DNA of 64,000 nucleotides from Cenococcum geophilum 1.58 (GCA_001692895.1 KV748216.1:992001-1056000), one strand, 5' to 3'; shown: positions 50,451 through 62,721, numbered from the stretch's first letter. Numbers and translations: made by a program. Notes: generated from the letters alone by a model not told the origin.

Positions 50451-53340
50451 TAGTTATAGAGAACGCATATATAAGGTATATGCTTATAATAGATAAAGCA
50501 CGCGCCGTAGTAGCTACTATAAGTAGAAGGCGTATGCAAATCTAGCGCCATATACCGATAGTATATGCTAGCCTTATACAGCCCTAGCTATAACAGTCTA
50601 ATATAACGCGAGTAGGTGCTAGAAAGGCTTTATATAAAGAGTATATATATACTAAGCATAAACTAGATCTACTCAATCCTACCTTCGCCCTATCTACTAT
50701 TAACCCTATAGTATAGATCGCATATCTATACTTTATATATAGCATATACTAACAATAAACATAGCTACGATATTGCTATAAATAGCACGCAGATATACGG
50801 CTAGGTCTTTACGGCCTAATTAAGCGTATATTCCGCATATATATATAGTATTTACGTCTTTTACTAATATAGTTATAGTACCGCCGCTATATCCGCAACG
50901 AGCACAGCAGTGCCTATATATATTACTATGTAGTTTACTAAAGGTATATGCTTACTATATATAGTAGCTAACCCTTTTACTACTAATATATTAGCTATGG
51001 AGTTAATTGCGGAGGAGAAGTATATGCCTAGTATTGTTACGATGACGAAGTATTATATGCGAACGCTAGATGAACAAGCATTAGATTTAAAGAATTAATA
51101 GCTATATACAGCTGTTATAGATACTTAAGAGGATTGCTAAAAAGCTCGAAAGGAAAGCTGCGACGAATCTATATAGGGTAATTGGGGCGGATAAACTATC
51201 CGCCGAGTAAATAAATAAATAAAGGAATTCTATGACGCCAGCTATATATATAGCGTAGTATATAGAACGGCAGTCCTGTAATAAGTATATGCTATATATA
51301 TATATAATGCTAATATAACGTAGTGCTCTAAAGCGTTTTATTCTCTTTAGTGGCTAATAAAATACTAGGTACCTATATAAGCCTAAGTATGTTATATACA
51401 TATAATATATAGCCGTGGCCCTTTAAAGTTAAGGATTTTGGAGTATATAAACGCCTATACTCTAATTATATATACTTACTCTATACTTAGTATATATCTA
51501 GCCTAAGCTAACTAGATATAGTGCCTAAGACTAGGGGTTTACTACCTAATTTAGTAGGCAATTCCATTACAAGGTAAGAGCACTAGTTTCACTTCTATAT
51601 ATACGCGCTATATCCTAATATATCTATCTATCTATATACTTATTTCCCCTAAGTTTAATTTTAAACCTAAAGTACTTATAGGCCTAAGGGTAGCGTATAC
51701 GAGGAATAAGCATGGCTACTACTAGGACTACTACCTAATTTAGAAACGAACGCTCGTCTCTATATCTAAAAGACTAGTAAAGTCCAACTTTATATAGGCC
51801 CTATATATACATTACTAAAACTACTATTTAGTTATATTGCTAGCTTATATACGTATATACTTTATATATATAAACCCCTAATATCTTTTACTAACTATAG
51901 GTTAATATATACCTATACTAGGCATATACTAATAAAAGAGAAATAGCGTATTAGCCTATCTACTCCCTCTACTAGCTTAAAATATAGGGTTAGTATTTTA
52001 CCTATATATACCTAATATACGCTAACTATATATATAGCGTGGCTTAACCCTACCGAGTAACTATAAGGAGTCCCCCTTACTATCTACCCGCCACTAAAGG
52101 GGTAAACTTGCCTTATATATTCCCTATATATATATAGCTAATATTTAGCACTAGTAAGCAAAAAGACAACGGGCTGTTATAGTAAAGGTAAGAGCTTTAG
52201 TAAGTTTAGTTCCTTTCATTATATATATACTCCGTATATATACTACCCCCCCCTAGAAATTATAGTATCCTTTCCTTTTAAATTAAAGTAGTAATTTAAT
52301 CTTTAATATTAAGACTATTATATACTATACGTAGTGTCTATATACTATACTTTCTATATAAAATATAGTATTATAGCGATAGGATAAATTAACCTATATA
52401 GCGGTTAGTAGTTTTATTTATATATAGTAAGACTTAAAACTTCTACCTATTTTATTACTTTAACTCTATTATTAGCAAAATTAATTAGTAGCTTTATTAG
52501 GTATAGTAAATAATATATATAAGAATTCCGCGTAATAAGGCAAATATAAGGATACTATACTATATTAATAAGAATATAGCAATCTAATAGTATAGTATAT
52601 ATTTGGCCTACTACCCTATTTAGGCCTTATAGGTGGTTAAATCCTATATATATAACGCATATATATAACGCATATATATAACGCATATATAATATATATA
52701 TCTCTTACTATAATATTTTCGCTTTAATATTAAATATCTAATATAGGTATATTCTTATTTAAGTTCCTAAACTCTATATTTAACAAATAAATCAAAATAT
52801 TTAATATCTACTTAAGCGGTTATCGGTAATAAAGGCCAGGTAGTATACTATAGTTTACTGTTACTACTACTAAAACAACTAATAAACTCTATTTATATAT
52901 AGTAAGTATATATCGCGTATATACTAGCTATATATATACTCTATACTAAAAAAAAATATTAGTCTACTTTTACTATATATATATTCTTATATACCAGAGT
53001 AAATATACTGCCGCTATAATTATAGAATACTATAGTAGTAGCTATATATTATAAGTATATGCCTAATAAATATAGATATTGCTTATTTCTCTATACTTTA
53101 CTTAAGCTTTTTATTAATCTTTACTACCTAATATAGACGACTACTACGCTTTTAGAGGTTGTTAATTAATTTAACTTTAACCCTATTATATATGGAGTAT
53201 ATATAAAGAATATCCTTATAGGCGTACTCGCAGTATTTAATACCACTATATTTAAAAGCTTAATAAAATACTTTTCTACTCTCCTAATTTTTTTTAAGGA
53301 GTTATAGTTATATAATCTTAAGGTTACTAGTTTTATAAAA
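50451..53340. other. Very AT/TA-rich decayed DNA
   Basis: Long stretches of TATATA and TAGTA with stops in all frames. No domain, LTR or inverted repeat was recognised. It is probably old repeats mutated beyond recognition. A short tandem repeat lies at 52645-52695. Confidence 0.4.
52645..52695. repeat. 13-bp tandem repeat
   Basis: The unit TATATATAACGCA occurs three times in a row, then a partial unit. Simple-sequence expansion within AT-rich DNA. Confidence 0.75.
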
Positions 53341-54227
53341 TAAGAATTAAATCTACTAGCAGCGCGACTCAATCCCTTGCACTCCACGCCCGCCTCTCGA
53401 GGACGAGCACCTTGGAAATTTATTATCGCACTTGGATGGACTTCAATCAGCAGGTTCCCTACCACCAATATATGCCTCCCTAACTCACTTTTCGTTTCCT
53501 ATGATGACAATGAGCACAGGTCGTCATCGTCCTTCGTCGCTACATGTTTGTTGACGACATCGTTCGTTCAACTCCGCCTCCACTTCTTGGTCCAGATGAG
53601 CCGCGGTGGCAGATGGTGTGCTAGGGTACAGGCAATGCTTTCTCCACTCAAATCATCACCCCTCTCACGGAGCCTCCAACTTGGCAAAGAGACATCAAAG
53701 TTAATAAGAAAGACGATGGCCAACAAGGTTGATTCTTACATGAAAGAAATTCAAGATCGACTGAAGTTGAAACGAATGACGACCTGTTGACTGATAGGCC
53801 AGGTTCTACTGGTTGCGGTCAACCCACTTTGCCGGCGATCGATCAAGGCATCCAAGTCTCACAGCTGCACGCCATCCAGCCCTCTTCCACTCGAATCAAA
53901 TTAGAGCCTCGTCTCTCCCACCCCCCACGAACCCGAAAAAAGTAGGCTTTCGGCTCAGATGCTTCGTTGAGATTACGCGCGACGGGCCGTATTGTTTTAC
54001 GGGCCGGTCGTCAAGGTGTCGCAATGCCGCAATGCCGCAATGGAGATTGGGTTTGTCTTCTGATGCACTTGATTGGGTGCGCGGGACAGAGTTACACAGA
54101 TCCACTCATCGCTCCATGAGCCATAGCCTAACACCGCCGAGGTTGCAAGGTAGGATCGCCGTGCCCGAACGGACGTATCATACCAACTCAGACCTCCCTT
54201 GCTCACGCACCCTCTAATGTCTAGCAA
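53341..54227 (+). pseudogene. Gene-like remnant, unrecognised
   Basis: Composition returns to normal here. The longest open frames (53377-53790, 137 codons; 53813-54217, 134 codons) have no recognisable domain. A different frame, about 53565-53930, reads more like protein (a STPPPLLGPDEPRWQM stretch, then TPLTEPPTWQRDIKVNKKDD and ending with IKLEPRLSHPP), but it contains TAG and TGA at positions that could be C-to-T changes of Gln and Arg codons. A short RTWMDFNQQVPYHQYMPP stretch lies upstream in yet another frame (near 53415-53475). This may be the decayed end of a host gene. Function unknown. Confidence 0.3.
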
Positions 54228-54472
54228 ACCCTGTATTTATACAAAGGATCTAAGGGAATCACTCCAAGGGGTGTTCAAGGAATACAGCGCAGTACTGTAG
54301 AAATTGCTGCTCTAAGCCTTGACAGGCTTCTTGGCTCTTCTACTCTCCCTTCCCTAAATAATTGCCAAATCCTCGTATTTACTAGAGATCTATGGGGTTT
54401 CTTCGTTATTCTAGGGGCGTGTAGCAAATAAAAATTGCGGCTTTAGGCCTTGACGTCCTTTCGAACCTTCTA
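54228..54472. repeat. Degenerate direct repeat, two units
   Basis: Unit 1 (about 54228-54343) and unit 2 (about 54370-54472) share the same order of blocks: a GTATTTA start, GATCTAAGGG or GATCTATGGG, then AAATTGC followed by CCTTGAC and CTTCTAC. Similarity is partial with small gaps. It may be an old duplicated non-coding repeat; no coding is seen. Confidence 0.5.
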
Positions 54473-54906
54473 CGATCACCCCTTTCTATAGTGTCTAGAG
54501 CAGCTTGCAGCCCGAGCAAGGGGCTTCGACTACTCAGAGCACGTATTCCTAGTCTACCGGGATTTCGACAGATACGGCAGTTACTTCGTAGTTTCGGGGG
54601 GGTGATGGAAGAGTTGTAACTTGGACCCAAGAACGGTAGTGCGGATCCGTTCGCACAGTGGGCAAAGATCGTCGGTGAATTAGTGAACCAGGGAAACAGG
54701 CCGAAAACAAAAGAGGCAATTAAACCAATACGAACTTGCCGCCATTATCGCTCAGGATCAGAAATTGGGAATAGAAATTACGGATGAGGAAGTCAAGAGC
54801 AGCAAAATATTATATTTTCCGTGCAAGGAAGCCTCAGCCGTTAAATAAAATGAATCAGCTCAGTATCGTGAAAGCAAAATGTAAATGACGCCCCGCAATG
54901 GATACT
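54473..54906. other. Downstream flank of the CNT gene
   Basis: No gene recognised. Contains the 3' flank of the minus-strand CNT gene, and open frames here are antisense or chance. No polyadenylation signal could be assigned with confidence. Confidence 0.4.
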
Positions 54907-56744
54907 TTATCCCGAAAAAATCATGCCGGCCAAGCTTGCGCTCATGAATGTCGCCAATGCACCACAAATACATGCCGATAGAGCCTCCCTTGCGAAATCC
55001 CCTCGTCTCTTGGGTGAAAGCTGTCCGTAAATTCCGAGTATAATACCAATCGAACCGATGTTGGCAAAGCCGCAAATCGCATACGTTGCGATAATGGTGC
55101 CGCGCGGCGATATAGCCTTGAATTTGGGCTGTGCAGTCAAGGCAGCGAATGCGACAAATTCGTTCTGAATGGTCTTCATGCCGATAAGCTGGCCTACAAG
55201 ATAGAGTTCGTTGCGGGGAACCCCCATCAGGAAGGCGACCGGGTAGAAAATGTAACCGAAGATCTGTGAGATTGTGACGTTGGGTGCCCCGATGTATTTG
55301 AAGCACCATTGAAGGATGCCGTTGCAGAGTGCGACGATGGAAATGATGACGATGAGGTTTGCGGCCACCATTCCAGCGACCTTGAGACCAGTCCAAGCTC
55401 CATTGGCCATTGCGTGGAGGATGTTGGCTTCGGAATTTCCATCTTCAGGATCGTTGTTTAAAATGGTGACGTGTCCGAGGGTGAGCGGCTCCTCCGTTTC
55501 TGGCACGCGCATCTTGGAAATGGCGATAGAGATGGGGATTGACATCAAACAGGATGAGATGACAGCTTGACTACTTGCACCGAGGCTAGAAGTATGTCAG
55601 TACATGAGTCCACCATGTAAAACAGTAAGAATGCCTTACCCAATATAAACCACCATCAGCGATCCAGAAATGGTTGCAAAACCAGCGGTCAAGACTTGGT
55701 GAATCTCGGCCTGGGTGAGTTCGGGAATGAAGCCTTTGATAATGATCGCAGCTTCACCCATTCCCAAGAACGGTGTCACTCCAGCAGCGAGAGCTTCAGC
55801 CCCAGAGAGACTTAAAGCCCATCCAAAGCAGTAGGCAAGCTTCTAGACTCCCCATTGAATGAACCCTACGTAGTACGCCATCTGGACAAGAGCGACGAAG
55901 AAGACGAATATAGAGAGACTGTTGACGAGGAACCATCCTGGCGAGGAGTTAGTTATCATTTTTGACTTGAGGAGGCGGCTTACCAAGCTCCAGCACCGAG
56001 CTGGCTGTGAGGAACACGACTCCTTGATATGCGTATGTCAAAAGAGTCGTCAAAGCATTGGAAATGAACTTGAAGATTGTCTTGCCAAGGGTAGTTCGGA
56101 GGACGAAGAATCCTATGATGAATTGAACGAGAATGCCGACAATAACCGGCTTCCAGTTGATGTGCTTTCGGTGCCTGCTAGTGATATAAAGTCCCGCTAA
56201 GAATACGAGGTATCCGAAAACACTGACAGCCCTGTCACTGCGTTTGTTGTATGGCGTTTCTCCTGGGATGAAAACACCAAGGAAGAGTGCAACAAGGACA
56301 ACGCCAGCTCCAGTGATGGTACGGTGGCCCTCGGGGACAACCTTTTCCACCATACCCATACCATGGCGCCACCCGATTTGGAGTGGTCTGATGAGATATT
56401 AGCATTAAAGCTTGCCGGTTCTGTGTAGGAAACGTACACCAAGGCATAGCGAGCTGGAATGTAAAAGGTGAGGATTCGAATAGTGATGAACATCCACAGC
56501 AGCATCGGCTCAACCCAGTTGTAGTCATGTCTGTGGTAAATGAGCCCAACAATCCACCATCTGGGTCCTGTTAGCATATTGAAAGGTGAACTTGTGGAGA
56601 AACTTGCGTTGTGACCAGCATCCAGATGAAGACATGAATGACAGGCTTCCATCGTCTAATCATGCGCCTGAACCTCTCCTTATGATTCTGTTTTGGCTTC
56701 TGCTCTTCACCAGACTCTGCTTTGTGCTCACTATCAACCGTCAT
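54907..56744 (-). CDS. Concentrative nucleoside transporter (CNT family), five exons, with one in-frame TAG
   Basis: CNT proteins bring nucleosides into the cell by cation symport in the plasma membrane. Exons (minus strand): 56744-56608, 56560-56438, 56387-55984, 55937-55640, 55585-54907. Together they make 1641 nt, 546 codons plus stop. Introns are 47, 50, 46 and 54 nt with CTAAC-, CTAAT- or CTGAC-type branch sites; the first is GC-AG (GCAAGT). Family blocks: WWIVGLIYHR (46-55), an ADRAIS-like SDRAVSVFG, SGAEALAAGVTPFLGMGEAA (266-285), an ELTQAEIH and TAGFATISGS block, YIGLGASSQAV, and NEFVAF (462-467). Several hydrophobic segments fit a multi-pass protein. Codon 253 is TAG (plus-strand 55843-55845), inside QWGV-x-KLAY, where relatives have one ordinary residue. 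CAG to TAG is the simplest origin, so the gene is probably dead unless this is a sequencing error or readthrough. The start is uncertain: ATG at 56744 is in frame, but the open frame runs further upstream without an ATG. Confidence 0.85.
56561..56607 (-). other. GC-AG intron of the CNT gene
   Basis: The 5' site reads AAC/GCAAGT, the branch site TGCTAAC and the 3' site CCCAG/A. Removing it joins WMLVTT directly to WWIVGL, which matches the family. A GT alternative four bases downstream breaks the frame. GC-AG is a known minor intron class. Confidence 0.75.
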
Positions 56745-57176
56745 GTTGGCCTTCTCGTCAAAACTAGCGTCGTGCAATTGGGACGACTTCTCAGCGTCGG
56801 CAACTAGGATTTCGATATCTGAACCATTTCAGTCATGCTGAATTACTGGTTATGAGACGCCATGGTCGAGAATCGCCAGGTTTCGAGACGTTCCAATTTG
56901 ATATCAACAACGCCTTAAATCGACGAAGTTGGATGTGCAATTGAGGAAGAACTCCATGACTTATAGATCAGCGAGCGATGGACAATCCTTCCCACTCCAC
57001 CGGCGACATCGAGGTTTGTCCGTGCTAGCTTAGGTACACTAGTGGATGCTTTAAGAGGTAGTAGGCCTGTACCCGGCGCTAACTCTAAATGGGTGGCGGC
57101 CGCATTACGCGGGCCGTTTCCTTTATGGCCACTGTTAGTCGTACACCCCTAAATGATACGCATACACCCTAATTGA
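56745..57176. other. Upstream region of the CNT gene
   Basis: Normal composition. It may contain a small first exon and intron: an ATG near 56863 starts a short frame, but no splice pair I tried kept the frame into exon 1. No clear promoter motif. Copia-2 begins at 57177. Confidence 0.4.
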
Positions 57177-57448
57177 TTTCAGCCAGGCAGGTATCACGAA
57201 ATAACTTAAGCTGGCTGGTAGGTAGAGACACAGAATTGTACAAGTGATCTGTTCTATTTAAGGTGGCTCTCGAGGGTCTATATATACACGAGGAAGATGC
57301 TAGAATAGGAAAGGAGGGAGGTATAGGCAACAGAGATACGTACTAAGACATACGAAATACGAGGGTAAGCACTAGGGTAGTCTTTACATAGGGTACTAGA
57401 TATCAAAGACAATTGTAATACAGTCAAAAGCTACCTCCGTGGCCAACA
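57177..57448 (-). repeat. Copia-2 3' LTR (272 bp)
   Basis: Left LTR, ending TGTTGGCC on the minus-strand 5' side. It matches 62437-62708 without gaps. Confidence 0.88.
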
Positions 57449-60400
57449 CACCCCCTTAGATCTGACGTAGAGCGGCAGAGCTGGATTACTGGATTAGGCA
57501 GTTGGGATAGATAACTTGGTGGTGAGCTTTGCTGCTGTCTAAGTGTTAATTTACTAGATATCTGATATCGCGGAGCCCTACTACATCAACGAATTTTTGA
57601 TAATTTTGCTTTGAGAGAGCTTTAGTTAGTCCATCTGCAGCCATTTCGCTTGTTAGTACCCACTGTATGATAAAGCTTCTATTTTAGACCTCTTGGCGAA
57701 GCTAGAATTAATAGATATTTACGTGTCGGAGCTTTGTAGATATTATAGGAGTCTCTTTTATTATAATCCGTACTAACTGCTAATTATTATAATTAATAAT
57801 GATGTCCTGTTCTAGGTCGAATCTAATGGCCTTAAATATCCGCACTATATGCTTGACCTCCCTACCGACGTGTAAGAGAGCTAGGAGTTCTGCCTTTGTA
57901 GTAAACTTAGTTACTACCTTTTATCTAGTTGCCTGCTATGCTATAGGCCCATTAAATAAGCTTATTAAGAAGCCCTGTGAGCTCCAACGTGTTAGAGCAT
58001 TGTTAGTAAAGCTAGCATTAGAAGCAGCTTTTAGAACCTAGTTTATCTTATGCGGCATAATAGTAGAGAACTTAAGAGCGAGGTATCTGGTATTGTAGAG
58101 ATAGGTAAGCAATCTATTAATCTCCGCAAGATGAGCTAGTGACGGATTTTACAAGAACTTAGCCAGCTTGCTGATAGAAAAAGTAACGTCTAGTTATGTA
58201 GTAGATGTAGGATACGTTGCAGAACCTATACGGCGTTAATATCCTTTTATCTGATTCGGCGTAGCTTCTCCTTTATACGGTATTAATTCCTGGCCTGATA
58301 GTAGTGTAGCTGATAGCTTTAGATATTCTAGATAGTATACTAAGACTAGCTTCTTAAGATATTGATCTAGACAGAGCCAGAGCTTTCCCTTTTATTAATC
58401 TCGCACGACACAAGTATTTAGAAATGACGTGAATTGAGGTATTTTGCGGATCTCAAATCGATCTTATAGCTACTTTAGGATATCCTCCATCTGCTGTCGA
58501 CAGCTTAGGTGTCCTATAATTAGGATGTTATTAACGTAGAAGAATATAAAGATAGGTTTGGTAGGGTATATGTAGAGATATGGCTTATCCGGTACCGCTT
58601 TTAAACNCATGCTTTGTAGAGCAGCAGATATTTCTAAAAACTATAATTTTGGAGATTTCTGTAGTCTGTATATTACCTTTCTTAGACGGAGAGAGAATCT
58701 AGGTGGTAGGTTTATACCCTTAGGGGGAATAAGGTAGACCTTATCGTTAACCAAGGCATTGACGAAGGCGTTGACGGCGTTAATCTGTATAATGTCTAGG
58801 TTGAAGCTGGCGATAAAAGCGTAGAGTAGACGGAAGGTCCGATAGGCTACCGTAATAGCTTTAACCTCCTCTTATAAGACTACTTAAAGGTCTCCGCGGA
58901 TGACTAAATGAGCTTTAAATTTTATAATAAAGCTATCTAAATCTTCCTTATACGTAAAGACCTATATAGTAGGAAGTCGATAAACCTTCTTAACTAGTCG
59001 TACCTTATCCTAGGTGTGTTTTTCTATTAAGGCCTTTATCTTAGTATAAGCAGCTACTTTAAACTCCGTAGCGTACCTATAATTAAGCATCTCTTTCTAT
59101 AACTTTAGTGGTGGTGGAAAGTCGTCTTAATGTCTATATGTCTTTATAGCAGCAGTATAGAACGCGTAAGCTAATGGTGTTGTATCTAGATTAATAATAT
59201 TATTACCGTCACTATTTTGAACCGTAAAGGCTCGTCGTTATAGATCCTGATTTGGTATATCTTTCTTCTTTGCCGTAGGCCGCTTTTTACGGCTAAAATG
59301 TCTCTCACCCCCTAATAATAAGCCTGCTGTTATTTAAGGTTTGGAATAAGGTATAGGGTCTATAAATAGTAGTTCGGTGACTTTAGAAGATGACTAAGTA
59401 GTAGATAATGTCTATGGCGTAGATGCTACCGTAGATGGTAATTGCTAAGGCGCCGAAGACGCTAATAGTATAGACGGTTCTAGAGTTAGCTTTAGGGTAG
59501 ATAGCTAATGGAGTTCTTCTATTAAGATCTGAATGCTTTTTAACGTAGGAGTAACGTTAATACTTGCTAAATACGGCAGTCTTATATCTAGTTCTTCGTT
59601 AAAGTTCTCTATTTAGTCCTTGCTGCCATTTTAAAGATTATTTAGTAGGTCCTAGACTTACTAAAAACGGTCCTTTTAAGCCTGTGAGATAATAAGGTGT
59701 TCTAATATTTTAGGAGATTAATATCTCTTTAACTTATTAATTTGTATATTACAAGATTGGATAATACGGTTAGTAGTTAGTATCTATATCCTATAGATAT
59801 TTAACGCTTCTATACTAACGAGATAGCCTATTTAGGCTTATGGCTTAAACTTTGCCTTTTTAGGAATGCCGTATTTAATAAGTATGTAGGTTAAAGATCC
59901 GGCTATATGAAGCCCTACTAGCTATAGCTTCCGTTTATATAGTATCTTAAATAGGGTCTTCTAGTTAATGGACTTAATGGGAGTTTAATTAAGTAGGAAC
60001 ACTATAAGGAGCATAAACTCGGGCTATAGATCTATGGGTAACTTTGCTTTAATGACAGCAGTCCTTACTTATTTGGAAATGGCTCTCCCTAACCTCTCTA
60101 TAGGTCTATTTTAAGCAGGAGTATCTAGTATTAATTACTTAATAATACCTCTATTAAGCTAAATAAGGTTCTTTACCCTAGCGCCTATACCTTACTCCTT
60201 ATCTATATGCCAAATACGGATACCTTAAGCATTAAATTTCTTCGTAAATGCTATTATTGATTTAAAGAGTGGAAATAGCGTCTCTTGCTTATGGTTCTTA
60301 ATAGGAAAGGCATAATAGTACTTTATATAATTATACCAAAAATAAGCTATATATATATCTCTATTGAACCCGTCTTCTTCTATAATAATATTAAAGTGTA

Positions 60401-62425
60401 CACGTTTAAAAGGGTAAGTTCCCTTTATAGATATTCTATAAGATATCTGCTATATTATCTTTCTAAGAATATATGGTTTATAAAGTGGTATACCGTATGG
60501 AGTTCTTCCTCTGTCCGTCTTAACTACCTTGACCCCATCTACCGCAGTCGGCAGATAATCCACTGACTCTATATTGCAGTGTAGTAAGCGCTAATACTAT
60601 ACTTTATTATATGCTAAGGTCTTAAAGAATCTGGTGGACGTAGTATAGGTAGTAGGAGTAGGTGGTAAGTAGGCAATAGTATTGATAAGGTAGAGACCTC
60701 CGTATTCTATAAGGTTGGTAAATAGGCTTTCGTCATCCTTATAGCATAGGTAGTTCGTAGATTGGTCTATAATTACTTTAACCCTGTGGAGCTTTACTAT
60801 GGATATTAGATTGGTATAAAAATAAGGAGCGTATGCTATGTTCCTCAATATTAGATACCTAGTTAGACGTTATTCGCCTACCTTAATAGCTAAGTTAATA
60901 TTACTGTATCTATAGATTTCTGCTCTAGAATCTCTAGCTATTACTGTAGATATGCTTGGCTTAAAGTTACGGAAGTATCTAATATTGTTGCAGAAGTGGG
61001 TGTCTGCTATAGTATTATACCCCTAGGCGTTAATTAAGGATAGATCCGGATGTTTTTATAATAATAACGATGAGTAGGATGTTGTTACAGCAGCCGCTAT
61101 AGCTCGGGGCCTATTTAGATCCTTAATCCTTTTAGCAGAAGCTAGAGACGTCCTTAACCTAGGGCCTTCCTTCTTAATCTGCTTAACCCTTTTTTTATAA
61201 TACTGCTTATTTGTTGGGCCCTTAAGCCATTCCTAATACCTCCGTAGATACTCGTTATTTAGTATAAAGTTTGGACCTTGAAGAGACTAAAATAGCTACT
61301 TATAATTCTTTAACTTATGGGGTAAACTATAAGCAAAACACTTTGCTTTAGGTAATTAAGAAGGTGCTAGGGTGGTAGACGTTGTAGGATCTATAGACGG
61401 CTGCCCTAATAGTGTAGCATGGGCGTTATATTTTATATTTAGATGCTTATAGAGGAGGTTAAATTCCTTAATTATTATTAATATTTTAAGCTTCTCTAAC
61501 CTCTTTGCTACCTTTTAGATAAAGGTATAGTATAGAGCTGGATAGATCTCCTTATAGTCCTGGATAAAGGCTCGTATAACGCTGCTTTCTGTTACCTCTA
61601 TTAGCCCTTCCTTTAGCTCTTTGCTGTTCTGTATAATAGTAATATAAAGCTAAAGCCATAATTCCAGAGTCTAACGTTTAGGCCCTTATTTTCTTTTTTT
61701 AAGATCGTCTAATACTATCTGCTGTAGCGTAGCTTAAGATGGCTTTGCTACCTTCCTTAACTATCTTATAATTAAATGTAGTGTGGTGAGGTTCTTAAGA
61801 TACCCTAAGAAGTTGGTGCCTATGGTGGTATATAAAAGTGCTGCGAACGTATAGAGCTTCTCTTCCCGCTTTAGGTAGTCCTATTATTATAGCTTATAGA
61901 GCTTAAAGAGCATTCTCTATATCTCTAGAGATTGCTAAGGTTATTATTCTTATTGACTTGATAACCCAGGTATAGTTATTCTAGTAGACGCTAGAGTTAC
62001 TGCTAGAGCTGTAGGGTCCGCTGCTGGTGCTGTAGGGTCTGTAGGTGCTGCTATAGGTGCTGTAGGAGCTGCCGGTGCTGCTGCAGGAGCTACAGGAGCT
62101 GCTGCTATTGAAGGTATAGCTGGCTTAGTGTTTTGCTTAATTTCGTTCTCCGTCTTATTTAGGTTAATATAGTCCCAGATCTTTGCAAAACTTGCTTCTT
62201 GACGGATAAATTAAAACTATATAGGCTAGTCTTTCTGGGTTAGCAAAAGAGGGTTCGTAGAGTCCTTAGTTACCATAGTGGCTCTTATTTTGAGGTTCTT
62301 TTAAGGTTATATAAAGAGACGCGCTTATGCGTAAGGCACGCGATATTTCGTGACAAACTATGCTCAAAGAGGCTTAGTGGTAGTTGTCTAGCCACTGAGA
62401 TCTCCCTGGTACTCAGAAGGTTACC

Positions 62426-62436
62426 GGGCTCATAAC
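62426..62436 (-). other. Copia-2 primer-binding site
   Basis: Directly inside the 5' LTR, the plus strand reads GGGCTCATAAC, which is the anticodon loop and 5' stem of eukaryotic initiator tRNA-Met. Copia-type elements are known to prime from an internal cut of that tRNA instead of its 3' CCA end. The match is 11 nt, so this is an inference. Confidence 0.6.
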
Positions 62437-62708
62437 TTTCAGCCAGGCAGGTATCACGAAATGACTTAAGCTGGCTGGTAGGTAGAGACACAGAATTGTA
62501 CGAGTGATCTGTTCTATTTAAGGTGGCTCTTAAGGGTCTATATATACACGAGGAAGATGCTAGAATAGGAAAGGAGGGAGGTATAGGCAATAGAGATACG
62601 TACTAAGACATACGAAATACGAGGGTAAGCACTAGGGTAGTCTTTATATAGGGTACTAGATATCAAAGACAATTGTAATACGGTCGAAAGCTACCTCCGT
62701 GGCCAACA
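62437..62708 (-). repeat. Copia-2 5' LTR (272 bp)
   Basis: Right LTR, followed by the duplication ATTGA. It contains a CTATATATACA stretch read as the TATA region of the minus-strand promoter. Confidence 0.88.
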
Positions 62709-62721
62709 ATTGATACGCGTA

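Larger units (their letters stand above)
57177..62708 (-). mobile_element. Copia-2 LTR retrotransposon, broken, with both LTRs and TSD
   Basis: Ty1/copia element, 5532 bp, minus strand, flanked by the 5-bp duplication ATTGA (57172-57176 and 62709-62713). From right to left: 5' LTR, gag region (about 62250-61350), a region before integrase (an AYAPYFYTNLIS block near 60820), integrase, RT (about 58950-58300) and RNase H ending near 57610 (an EMAADGLTK block). The 272-bp LTRs differ at about 8 positions, all transitions. The primer-binding site next to the 5' LTR is complementary to an initiator tRNA-Met anticodon loop. It is a fossil with many breaks, and by LTR similarity one of the youngest elements here. 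It lies 433 bp upstream of the assigned CNT start codon. Confidence 0.88.

Noticed and set aside
53377-53790. 137-codon open frame as a gene
   Set aside because: No domain is recognised, composition is Ser/Arg-rich like an out-of-frame reading, and another frame in the same stretch looks more protein-like.
54860-55396. 178-codon minus-strand frame
   Set aside because: It is the shifted-frame shadow of CNT exon 5, whose true frame has family motifs and conserved splice joins.
56820-56880. Small first exon of the CNT gene starting near 56863
   Set aside because: Available GT/AG pairs give introns that are very short or put exon 1 out of frame. The start is left open.
62418-62436. tRNA gene suggested by GGGCTCATAAC
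   Set aside because: Only the anticodon-loop part is present, next to an LTR. It is a primer-binding site.
62285-62590. 101-codon minus-strand frame
   Set aside because: It runs from the Copia-2 LTR through the primer-binding site into the leader, so it is not a host gene.
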